Positions 12,590-22,019 of a stretch of DNA of 64,000 nucleotides are shown here, piece by piece (position 1 is the first letter of the stretch; every line of letters begins with the position of its first letter). Made by a program: the position numbers and the translations under genes. Under the pieces are notes generated by a model. It was not told where the DNA came from and did no database searches. It saw only the letters and a list, made by a program, of their open reading frames with translations. The stretch is from Imbricaverruca yamaguchii (lineage: Eukaryota > Arthropoda > Thecostraca > Neoverrucidae): NCBI GenBank assembly GCA_034440575.1, contig JAOTOL010001644.1, positions 927,001 to 991,000 of the forward strand, written 5' to 3'.

Positions 12590-15235
12590 GTTCCTATAAG
12601 AGACATAAAACAGAGATTGTGAGGAGGCCCCCAGGACGAAAAGGAGGCCCCAAGGACGAAAAAGAGACCTCCAGGACGAAAAGAATGACATCGAGACGGG
12701 TAAGAAGCCACCCAGGGTTACGCGAGAAGACTTCCGATGGGTGGTAAGATATTCGTAATTTAGAAAACGAGGTCCCAAGGTGGAAGAGAAGGAGCCTACA
12801 ATAATAATAATGAATGTAGATGAAAATAACGAAAATATATATTTATCAGGACGCAAGAGGGGGCCCCAAGATGGAAAAGAAGGTCCCCCTAGGAATGAGA
12901 GAAGGCCACCGAGACCAGCCAAATGAGGCCAACATTTTAGAAGATGAGAACCATAGAAGACAAGATTTAGGACTAGGACGCAAAAGCAACCTGCTAAGAG
13001 GATAATGAGGCTCCAAACACAGATAAGGAGGCCTTCAAACCTTGAAAGGAGTCCCATAATTTTAAAATGGAGTCATCTAAGAAAGAGAGTAGGAGGACCC
13101 AGAAATTGGCACGGAGGCACCCATAATTGCAAAGGAGGCCCCAATACGGGAAGGGAGGCCCCATAACATGAGAGGAGGTCCTAAGACGGAAAAGAAAGCG
13201 GAATGAGTTTTCGGAGACGCAAAAACAGGCACCAAAACGAGTAAGGTTCCACCAAGATAGAAAAGGATGATCCAGAGACATGGCAGGACGCACCTAATTA
13301 GGAAGAGGACGACACAAGATTGGAACTAAGACCCATGATGAACGAGGAGGCCGTAAAATTGGAGAGAAAGACCATTGGATGTGTCAGCTAGCTCCCAGGC
13401 GGAAAAGCAGGCTCACAGATGGCCAAGAAGGTCCCTGGGAAATAACAAGGCCACTGAGATAGGAAAGGTTGTGTATAATTTGGAAGAGGAGGAGCCTGGG
13501 AGAGAAGAGGAGTCCACCAGGAGATAGGATACCACCCTTAAGATGGGCGAAGTTCGAATCGAAACGCAGAGCAAGAAATCCCTAAGACGTGAGAGGAGGC
13601 CCTTAATTTGAAGAAAAAAAGGCTCTAGAAGAGAAATGAGGACCCTGCCGGACTCCAGAGGAGTCCCCAGCAAGGAGTAGGTCTCCAGGACTGAATGAGG
13701 ACCCGAAGACCGGAAAGATTTTCAAGAAAATGTGAGGAGGTCCTCAAGATGGGAGTGGTGACAGGTATGAAGGGGTGTGAGGTTTTCAAAATTGAAGATT
13801 CCCTCAAGACTGGTAAGGCTTTGCCAGGATAAAGGAGGAGGGCCACGAGGCGTGGCAGGAGGCCCCTAATTTGGCAGATAATGCCCCTGGGACATCAGAG
13901 GAAGCCCCATGCCATGGTAAAGAGCCCCAGGATGTAAGAGAAGGCCCCTCAAGACGAGAGAGGAGGACATTGAATATGGAGGAGGGTAGGACATAAGACG
14001 TTGAAAACCGGTAAAGAGGCTCCAGGAAATGGGACGAGATACTTATGGCGCGAGATAAGGCCTATAATTTGCAAGAAACCCCTAAGAAACGGTAGAAGTC
14101 GTGCCGGGATGTTATCAAAATTATGATATGGACCCAAAAAACCCGGACGGGGCACCTGAAAATCACGCTGAGCCTGGGTGTACCACAAATTTACAACCGG
14201 ACCATGAAAATCAATCTAGTGGCACGACGAGTCGTACCATTCCACAACAGTCTCATTGGGACCAAAACAAATGAAGCCGAAGCAACGAAAAACACTCCGG
14301 ACATGGGTTTAACTCCGAAAAACACTCACAAAAAAAAACAAAAAAAAAACACAAAAACACTCGAACTCTGGGGCCCAACAATGACGCCAAAAAACCTAAA
14401 ACGTTTTAGACCAAAAAAAGTGTCGAGGCAGCTAAAGCTCGCGCTAGGGATCCAAGCAGATGACGTCGGGGCCCAAAAGATCACATTGGACTATATATAA
14501 AAAATCGCGTCGCAGCCCTTGAAAATAACCCGTGAGGCCCAGAAGGGCGCACCGGGCCCCAAAAGTTGCAGCTGCTCCAAAAAAATCCATTCTTAACCGG
14601 AATGTCACTCTGGAACCAAAACATACTCCTTCAGTGGCCGCGGTGGCATATCAAAGGGGAAAATGTCCCCTCTATCCTGAAAGGCATAAGCTTCCAAGAA
14701 TCGCCCCGGGGCTCCAAAACTCGCGCTGGGGCCACTAAAATTCGCGTAGGTCCACCAGAATTCGCGCACGGGTCTCCAAATAAGTACTTCGGGCCCCCGA
14801 AAACTCGTTCCGAGGCTCGAAAACTTGCAATAGGAACCGCCAAAATCACGTTGGGTAACAGCTAAGCACAGCGCTTTCCACAAACTCGAATCCGTCCCGA
14901 AAAATATCGCGCTCGGGACCCACAGTTCCCATCGGTAGTCCCATCGGTAGAAAACTGGCGTCGAAGCTCCACAAAATTGGCGTCTAGGCCCACACGTAAG
15001 AACGCCGTAACCACAAAAACCGAATCGGTATCCGAAAAAAAATAAAGCTAGAGCCTTCCAAAATATGAATGTTTTCAACCAAATAAATGTCCGGTTCAAG
15101 AAGATGGCTCTGGTGCACCGAACATGCTACCAGATGCCTTCACAAGTTGCGTATGGCACTGAAAAGGATACCATATCTAAAAAATCGAGGTGAGCTGCAA
15201 AAACGTGGCGCCAGGGACTCGAAAAATCAGGCCGA
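12590..15235. repeat. Highly degenerate tandem repeat block, first part
   Basis: From 12590 to about 14120 words such as GGAGGCCCCAAGGACGAAAA recur every 25-30 bases on a purine-rich plus strand. From 14300 to 15235 the same rhythm continues as CCAAAACTCGCGCTGGGGCC-like units. Units are strongly diverged. The block resumes on the far side of the Harbinger-like element (18492) and again beyond the piggyBac-like element (19611). Both transposons therefore inserted into an older satellite-like block. Frames here are stop-rich or low-complexity, and I call no gene. Confidence 0.7.
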
Positions 15236-15256
15236 GGCCCAGTTTCACGAAGATCA
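15236..15256 (+). repeat. Left terminal inverted repeat of the Harbinger-like element
   Basis: GGCCCAGTTTCACGAAGATC pairs with the minus-strand start at 18491 with two mismatches over about 20 bases. The GGGCCAGTTTCAC type of end is compatible with, but not exclusive to, PIF/Harbinger elements. Confidence 0.75.
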
Positions 15257-15851
15257 ATTTGTCTTATTTAATACAAATTTGTCTTGAATAAGACATTTCC
15301 AGTTTCATGAGTCTTATTTAAGAAACAAGAATGTAAAACTAAGAACAAAATTCAAGACAAATTTCTTCTTATTTAAGACAAAATGGACGGTTGTGTTTCA
15401 TGAAAGCTGAATTGTAAGACAATTTCACCCTTGGGTTCACGAGCAAGAATTCAAGCACATAATTATTGCGTAGATTGCATGTAGGGCTCCAGTGTCGTGG
15501 AGTGTTCCTTGGCCGGAACTATTCCTTTCCTCGCAAATTACTTGAACGTGTTAGTCTGTTCGGTGCACAATTATTAGTGTTGCGCAGTTTACGTTTTACT
15601 TTGCGCGTTTATCTTTTTGTACTATGGAAGAGGACAGATTGGACCTCAATCGCCGGAGAAGACGGATCTTCCAGTTAACATGAGGTGGCCCTCGCCAGCC
15701 TAGTTTAAGTAAGTAAATACCCTAGCATTTCAACATAGTATCCAATGAAATCCCCTTATCCCATTAGTTACAGATACTGATGCCCTTGCATTCACCTCTT
15801 CCTTTGATCTGAACATGCAAGACACCACATATGACTCAAGCATACATCCAT

Positions 15852-15998
15852 TTCAGAGAAACGTTTCGGTTGTCCCTAGCAATGGCTGAAGTAGTGCTAC
15901 GACAGGTGGGACCTTTCGTCGCCCATCCAACGCGACGGAGTATGGCGCTGGCACCAGCGGACCAGCTGCTACTGGCGCTGAGGACAGTATTCAATTAG
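15852..15998 (+). pseudogene. HARBI1-like transposase, N-terminal fragment
   Basis: The frame beginning at 15852 reads FRETFRLSLAMAEVVLRQ, then VGPFVAHPTRRSMALAPADQ, then LLLALRTVFN and a stop. This matches the helical N-terminal region typical of Harbinger nucleases (FR..FRLS, followed by ALSP..QLLLALR). A splice-acceptor-like TTTCAG (15851-15856) overlaps its start, so the exact exon start is uncertain. In intact relatives LLLALR runs directly into ATGSF. Here those words lie about 250 bases further on, so an intron or an insertion separates the pieces. Confidence 0.6.
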
Positions 15999-16239
15999 AA
16001 GAAACGATTGCATTCTATATGCCAATTTACTACCAACCAATGAGTTCGCCATGGATTTTGCATAGGGCGCACGAGAGTTCTCTAATCAGATATTTCCATG
16101 CAACGTCATATGAGTCATATTAAGTTCCGTGGATGTGAGCTCGGCAGGCGCATTAGATACCCACCTAGATACTGGCTTCTATCAGTCAATCTCAGTTTGT
16201 ATTCGCACGCTTCTAAATTTGACTAACAATTACGTTGTG

Positions 16240-16447
16240 TACAAAGTTCTTGCCACAGGCTCATTTTATCATGCCATGGGGGATATGCATGGCCCGAGTA
16301 AGGCCACTGTCTGCAGAGTGCTGCACCGAGTGTGCGATGCACTCATCGCCACCAACCTGGGTGCCATCAAGTGGCCTGTCACCGCTGATGATTTCCGTCG
16401 TCAGGCTGAGAGGTTCTTCCCCATGGCCGGAATCCCAGACGTCTTCG
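16240..16447 (+). pseudogene. HARBI1-like transposase, second fragment ending at a splice donor
   Basis: The frame reads VLATGSFYHAMGDMHG, PSKATVCRVLHRVCDALIAT, then KWPVTADDFRRQAERFFPMA and GIPDVFG. This is the conserved ATGSF..GD.HG.SK.T..R..H..C block plus the F....G.P.V.G segment of Harbinger nucleases. In the family IDGTH, carrying the first catalytic Asp, normally follows. Here the frame meets a good donor (CG|GTATGT, GT at 16448) and then a stop. I find no IDGTH-encoding exon before the right end, so the nuclease core seems deleted. A first Met at 15624 (MEEDRLDLNRRRRR) could be the original N-terminus. Confidence 0.7.
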
Positions 16448-17123
16448 GTATGTAACGTATTCCCACAGCACTTCAACTATTCCATTCCGTCTGATATGTA
16501 GTTCCTACTTTTTGTGTGAAAAGAACAGTAGCTATTAAGTATCACTCGATTTCGCGCCGAAACTTGTAAATGGTAGCGCATGCCTTCCTCGAGTTGCCAT
16601 CATAACTTGTTTTGCCAGCTCAGCCGGAAGTGTCATGTGCATAAGGTATGTGAATCTGCGGTGGAATTTCCTATGCTTTTGTGCTTTTGGTGGGGCTCGG
16701 AAAGGGTCTTCTGAAAATTATAAGGGGGGGGGGGAGCGCGCAATACATGATGGGAATGTGAATGAGCAAACCCAAATGGCTTGGAGGCACTCCATTTCCA
16801 TGTTATTATGTTCCAGATTCCATGTTAAAAGTTGAAATCATTGGAGGGACAAAGCCAACATCGAGGGGGCACTTTACCCCTAAAGAGGATACAGAAGGAC
16901 TCGTGAACCTGGGCTAACCATCTTTTCCTTGTTCCCACAAACTGCTAAGTAGGTACCTACCTAGGTTTCAAGGTGTCTAGGACCCTATGCTGTGGGCCTC
17001 ACCAACAAGATCGGCAGCACTCATTACCACGATGTACTTGGCCTCAATCATTGATAACTCAAACTTCTCCATCCATGATATGAACACGAATTGAGCAACA
17101 TATGTTGAACATTATTCACTTAC

Positions 17124-17286
17124 CTTTTGTAGCTGATCGTGCGTTTGTCACGAAGTTTTTCCTGCACATGGTCAGGCTCATGGTCTGGCTCACGAGGCCA
17201 TGTTTTTTTGTCATGTTTAGAATTTCTATCCAGGCTTCTTGGCGAGCCTGATTCTGCCCAGGGTACCTTAATTTTCCCATCAGTGT
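17124..17286 (-). CDS. Exon-like segment inside the Harbinger-like element, minus strand
   Basis: Read on the minus strand, the segment is preceded by an excellent acceptor (CTATTCCTTTTCAG, AG at 17288-17287) and followed by a strong donor (AAAAG|GTAAGTG). The frame between is fully open: TDGKIKVPWAESGSPRSLD, then RNSKHDKKTWPREPDHEPDH and VQEKLRDKRTISYK. It is hydrophilic and charged. Harbinger elements commonly carry a second, Myb/SANT- or MADF-like gene, and a divergent copy would fit this position and strand. I see no diagnostic tryptophan pattern, so that identity is inference. A host-gene exon is the alternative. Confidence 0.4.
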
Positions 17287-17967
17287 CTGAAAAGGAATAG
17301 GTTACCGTGTGATTGAAGTATCCTTGAAACAATACACATGATTTGCTCCTTACATAAATTAATAAATTGAATGCTAATTATGCGGAGCCTCCACCAGAGA
17401 GATCTGGGCACGACAGCCCCCTTAAAACCCAAAATTAACAGCGACCTTATGTCCCCCACGCGAAAGAATTGGCCTCATAAAAATGGTGTCTCCCCCGCCT
17501 TATATTTGGATGCTCGGTCAACCGATAACGGTGGGGGGTTCCGAGGTAAAATTTCACCGATCAAACCATTTGAGTAGTATGACAGAGTGCCATTTTATTG
17601 AAGACCCTCGAGGGCTCTAGGGTAACATCCCCGGTAAATGGCAGGTATAGATGCAGGTTTCTTAATATTATTGGAAGGGCAATATATGCTACAATAATAA
17701 TTTATAGGGAAACATGAAGGCAATGGGCGGGTCAAAATGAATAGGGAGACATCCCACAAAGAGTAACGTGTCATTTGAGATTGTTGAGCATGTTGAAATT
17801 AGTTGGGGGTATGTCAGTATTCAGGGAGGTTGCAAGTGTCCTCCCAAAACCATGCAGGGCTACACCAACGATTTCAGGGGATTTTCTGACCCCTGACTAC
17901 CTGCACCACTAATTGTATCGTTCTCCAATCATTTCAGCACAGACCTATTCGTCAGATTCATGCTCAC

Positions 17968-18036
17968 CTCTTTATTATCCAATTTTGCTCGGAACACTTC
18001 AGTTTTTTTCTGGCGTTGTTGGCTTCTGCTCCCCAT
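17968..18036 (-). CDS. Possible first exon of the minus-strand accessory gene
   Basis: An ATG at 18036 on the minus strand opens MGSRSQQRQKKTEVFRAK then LDNKE and ends at a donor-like GAG|GTGAGC. Basic start residues and the position upstream of the 17124..17286 exon make it a candidate first exon. The phases of the two exons do not join directly, so either another exon lies between or this is coincidence. Confidence 0.2.
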
Positions 18037-18470
18037 GATGAATGAATGTAGTAATTAACGTACTATCTTCAACCTCAACTCCGTCACATATTGCAGCTAC
18101 TGTCGCCATCTATTGTCGGTATGCCCTAATGCTGTCGGGCAGTCAGCTGATAATGTAAACAAACAACTAGTGAGAAAAAAACCGGTGATCGCAACCGGTC
18201 GTTTTTTAAGCACTTCATAAATTATATCTTACACATTGTCTGTTGAACATTTTTAGTGTATTGCAGTTAGATGTAGGTATCTATTTGCAACGCGAATAAG
18301 ACGTTATCGTGCTCCCAACATTTCAGTAACACACACATTAAGAAACCACCTCTAGACAATATCTACGAACAATCGAAAAAGTAAGACGTTTGAAACTAAG
18401 ACATCTTTAATTTCATGAGGCTGCTTTTAAAAGATTCTTAGTTTTACATTTCTTAGTTTTTAAATGTCTT

Positions 18471-18491
18471 AGATTTTCGTGAAACTGGCCC
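18471..18491 (-). repeat. Right terminal inverted repeat of the Harbinger-like element
   Basis: GATTTTCGTGAAACTGGCCC on the plus strand is the inverted counterpart of the left end at 15236. Upstream lie repeated CTTAG and GTCTTAG words like those at the left end. Confidence 0.75.
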
Positions 18492-18769
18492 CGGGATTCG
18501 GACTTATCAAAAAAATGAGAAAAAAAATCCACAAAAATCGCGTTGAGCCCAGAAAACTGGCGTTGGGTCCCCAGAACCACGCGCCTGAGCGCGATAAATC
18601 GCGCTGGGACTAAGAAGCACCGCACCGAAGCCACAAAATTGTACTAGAGCACCACAAATGTACGTCAGAAGCCCCAAATAAACACCACAGGAACCTAAGA
18701 GCACAACGGGGGCCGACAATACAACTGGCCCTCCAGAACCCACATAGTCTCCCAAAAAGCGACAGGGCC
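18492..18769. repeat. Degenerate tandem repeat block, second part
   Basis: Resumption of the block seen at 14300-15235, with units such as AAAATCGCGTTGAGCCCAG and AAACTGGCGTTGGGTCCCCAG. It lies between the Harbinger-like element and piggyBac-like copy A. Confidence 0.6.
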
Positions 18770-19610
18770 TTACCCCGTCCCGTCTCGGGGGGGTCTTCAA
18801 CCGCCCCCTCTCAGGCTTTTCGCGGATAGCGGACGAACGGCTCAGGCGCGCGGCAGCGCGCCGAAATTTGGCATACCTTTTCCCACATCAATTTGACATG
18901 CTGATTCAACATTTTTAGGTCACATCACCTAGGGTCAACGAGTTAGTCAAGGTCAAGTGAGGTCACCTCCAAGAAAGTTCAACCAGTCGTTACGCTTTAA
19001 CGGGTACAGATATTTTAATGGAACTTTCAGCGATTGCTTATCTTTACGGATGCAACAAAACGTATGAGTGGAATTTTTATTTTTTCGTTTTTGACTACAT
19101 AAATTTTGCCTATTTGCTGAATTGCAGTTGAAATACAGGATTCTGGCTAAAGTAACCAGTTTTTACTAGGGCAGGTTGACTTCCAACAACGTCTCTCGGT
19201 CTTCTCTACCTAATGGAAAATGAAAATTAAAGGAAAGTTGAAAACTCAAAATTTTGAAATTTTGAAAAATACAATTATTTTTTGGAGGGCCAAAAAAAGA
19301 GAGCCCTGGTCGATTTCGCTGTCCTTTTCTCATTCCAAATCATTTTTTCACATATCCCCAAAATGATCTCCCCAGTGTCAAAAACATAATGTAAGTCGTG
19401 AAAAGTCGTGAAAATCTAGCCTCCCTGGTGATGTCACCTTTGGGGGGAAATTGTTTTGGAGGGTGGACCCGGACCCTACTCGTCGAGCGCTTTCCGATGA
19501 CTCCTCTTTCGTTTCCGTGCGAGGGGGTCTTCAAATTAGAGGGGGTCTTCAACCCCCCTCCCCCCGGAGACGGGGTGTAAGGATTTGACGGGAAAGACGG
19601 CACGGGTTAA
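18770..19610 (+). mobile_element. piggyBac-like non-autonomous element, copy A
   Basis: Left end TTAC-CCCGTCCCGTCTCGG (first TTAA copy mutated to TTAC) and right end CGGCACGGG-TTAA; 833 bp between the TTAA tetranucleotides. The interior matches the other four copies in this window, including GGTCAACGAGTTAGTCAAGG and the GTGAGGTCACCTCC block at about 18947-18970. TTAA duplication with ends starting CCC is the signature of the piggyBac superfamily. No transposase frame is present, so it is non-autonomous. It sits in the degenerate repeat block. Confidence 0.75.
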
Positions 19611-19639
19611 CACATGCGTTGCAGCCATAAATAAACATA

Positions 19640-19935
19640 CCTGGACTTCTTAACAAAAATACACAAGAGGCTCTTAAGGCACACAGAGGTCACAATGATG
19701 CACCAGGGCCTGAAAAAGAGGCTGAGGCCGCAAATGGCAACATGGTTCCACAACGAACAAAAGTACCGGGCGTTAAATGAAGATATCGGGATCTTCGAAA
19801 CGTCCTGACACGTAAAAAATCATCCGTGCCAAGAAAAGCAACAGCACACTAAAACGAGGGGGTTTCGAAAATGCATTAGGCCACAGCGCAGAAAGACGCG
19901 GAGGTTCCAACAAAAAACACTAAGAAAGGGCCTCG
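19640..19935. repeat. Degenerate tandem repeat block, third part
   Basis: The irregular rhythm of short GAGGC/CACAAGAGGCT/AGGCC words resumes beyond copy A, consistent with the transposons having split one block. Evidence is weaker here than in the first part. Confidence 0.4.
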
Positions 19936-20079
19936 GTTCGATAGCCATTCTGCGAGGATAGCAGCACAGACATCAGGTGCATCAAAGCTGAGCGGAATCT
20001 GCATTTCAAAACTACTAAATATTGTGGGAGGTAGGGAATTAATGATCGGATTTATTTTTCGGAGAATAATCGGAGTTCC

Positions 20080-20260
20080 CTGGCCATTCGTCACGTGTGA
20101 CAGAGAGGTAACGTGATTTTCATGTGATCCGAGGTCACTGACCATTTGTCCCGTGTGGCATGAGGGTAAAGTAATTTATTTGTGATCCTGAGTCACCGTT
20201 CATTGGTCCCGTGCGGCAGAGAGGTGACGTGGTTCATTTGCGACCCGTGGTTTCATATTC
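20080..20260. repeat. About 65-bp tandem repeat, 3 diverged units
   Basis: Units share GTCCCGTGTGGCA-like, GAGGTAACGTGATTT and TGTGATCC.GAGTCAC words at about 65-base spacing. Confidence 0.65.
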
Positions 20261-20735
20261 AGTCACAGTGAGACATGCTGCTAATAATGCAATTTCGTGA
20301 ATGTATCTCATGTGATATCATTTAGATTTCCATGCATGCTTCAGCGCGCGTGACTAAATGCTTCATGCTTCAACACGGTGACTAAAAGTAGTGACTGATT
20401 TGCATGGAGCTTGGCCTCACGCACGTCTTTAGAACATCCGCTCGCTAGTCCAGCGTCCCTATGTGCTCCTCATGCTGGCTGTACTCCGCCATCACCACGA
20501 CAGGCGCCGTCAGAACGACGCATCAGCGTGTCTGAAGGGGATGCCACCCCGCAGCAGAGGTGAGTCAGAGTCTCCTCCGCCTCGCCTTATCACGGCCTGC
20601 TGGCCAGTGTCGCCTGACATCACAACTTGGTGACGTCACGTGCGCTGTAATCTGCACATCCGCCGGTATCTGTACGCGTCGCTCGCACCTCGTTAGGTTA
20701 GCATCACACGCGCCGCGCACGCCCGTGGCCGCCAG
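20261..20735. other. No gene recognised
   Basis: Unique-looking sequence with CpG-rich patches. No exon, RNA gene or transposon end is supportable. Confidence 0.4.
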
Positions 20736-21115
20736 TCCTGTCCGGGGTGGTCCAGTGGTGTTTGGTGCAGGGTGGTCCAGTGGTGTTTGGTGCAAGGCGG
20801 CCGACCAGATCAGGTCGAGGGTGGTCCAGTCTGGTCTGAGGCTACCGCCAGTCCCGCCCAGGGTGGTTCAGTGGCGTTTGGTGCATGTGGGCGACAAGGT
20901 CAGGTCGAGGGTGGTCGAGTCTGGTCTGAGGTGACCGCTAGACCGCTGGGTAGTCCAGTGGTGTTTTGTGCAGGGTGGGCGACCAGGTCCAGTCGAGAAT
21001 GGTCCAGACTGGTCTGAGGTTGCCGAACAGTCCCTAGTCCAGGGTGGGTGACTATGTCCGGTCGAGGACGGTATAGTCCGGTCTGAGGTTGCCGAACAGT
21101 CCCTAATCCAGGATG
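20736..21115. repeat. Minisatellite of GTGGTCCAGT/GGTCTGAGG units
   Basis: Units contain GTCCAGTGGTGTTTGGTGCA, AGGTCGAGGGTGGTC and AGTCTGGTCTGAGGT at roughly 70-90-base spacing, with shorter half units. About five copies, diverging toward the right (GTTGCCGAACAGTCCCTA repeated twice). Confidence 0.75.
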
Positions 21116-21445
21116 GTGCGTCACATTGTATCGCAATTCGACGACCTGCTTCTTCAAACAGGGAGAGAGGTAGCCGTCGCTGAGAATCTTCCCGACAAAA
21201 ATATATCAATTTCCTGACAAGATATGTCAACATTTCATTTTCCTCTCTACTAGGAAAAGTATCAAGCAATGAAAACAGTGTAAGCTCAAGAACTATGCCA
21301 AGGGACGAGCATGCCATTTGGGGGGTTGCTTCGAGTTAATTATGGCACAGTTTGGCTCTTATTATAGGTGCCCTTTCATGAGTGTGGATAATATTTACCA
21401 GAAATATATATATATATATATCCCCTATCTATATCTCTATATCTG

Positions 21446-21605
21446 TTCCCCTCTCTCCTTCTCCTTCACCTTCTCCTTCGCCTTCTCCTTCTCCTTCTCC
21501 TTCTCCTTCTCCTTCTCCTTCAATTTCTCTGTCTCTTTCTCTTTCCCTTTCACTTCCTATTTCTCTTTCTCTTTCTCTTTCTCTTTCTCTTTCTCTTTCT
21601 CTTTC

Positions 21606-21648
<43 letters not shown>

Positions 21649-22019
21649 TTCTCTTTCTCTTTCTCTTTCTCTTTCTCTTTCTCTTTCTCTTTCTCTTTCT
21701 CTTTCTCTTTCTCTTTCTCTTTCTCTTTCTCTTTCTCTTTCTCTTTCTCTTTCTCTTTCTCTTTCTCTTTCTCTTTCTTTTTCTTTTTCTTTTTCTTTCT
21801 CTTTCTCTTTCTCTTTCTCTTTCTCTTTCTCTTTCTCTTTCTCTTTCTCTTTCTCTTTCTCTTTCTCTTTCTCTTTCTCTTTCTCTTTCTCTTTCTCTTT
21901 CTCTTTCTCTTTCTCTTTCTCTTTCTCTTTCTCTTTCTCTTTCTCTTTCTCTTTCTCTTTCTCTTTCTCTTTCTCTTTCTCTTTCTCTTTCTCTCTCCCT
22001 CTCTCTCTCTCTCTCTTTT
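21446..22019. repeat. Polypyrimidine tract, mainly (TTTCTC)n
   Basis: About 570 bases of almost pure C/T on the plus strand, mostly the hexamer CTTTCT/TTTCTC with a TTTTTC patch at 21776-21800, CTCCTT units at the left and CT dinucleotides at the right. Strand-asymmetric mirror-repeat tracts of this kind can form triplex (H-DNA). The Ser/Leu/Phe frames through it are artefacts. Confidence 0.97.

Larger units (their letters stand above)
15236..18491 (+). mobile_element. PIF/Harbinger-like DNA transposon, defective
   Basis: Both ends carry inverted repeats. The left begins GGCCCAGTTTCACGAAGATC at 15236. The right, read on the minus strand from 18491, begins GGGCCAGTTTCACGAAAATC. Inside each end TCTTA/TAAGA words repeat as subterminal motifs. 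The plus strand between them contains two pieces of a HARBI1-like transposase. The minus strand contains two exon-like segments that may be the accessory DNA-binding protein usual in this superfamily. The DDE catalytic part was not found. The flanking degenerate repeat continues on both sides, supporting an insertion. A clean 3-bp target duplication is not obvious (CGA left, CGG right). Confidence 0.75.

Noticed and set aside
16456..18470. Search for the Harbinger catalytic exon (IDGTH) on the plus strand
   Set aside because: No matching reading frame seen by eye; reported as missing rather than annotated.
19926..19945. GGTTCGATAGC B-box-like word
   Set aside because: No A box at the right distance and no similarity to the SINE body; chance match.
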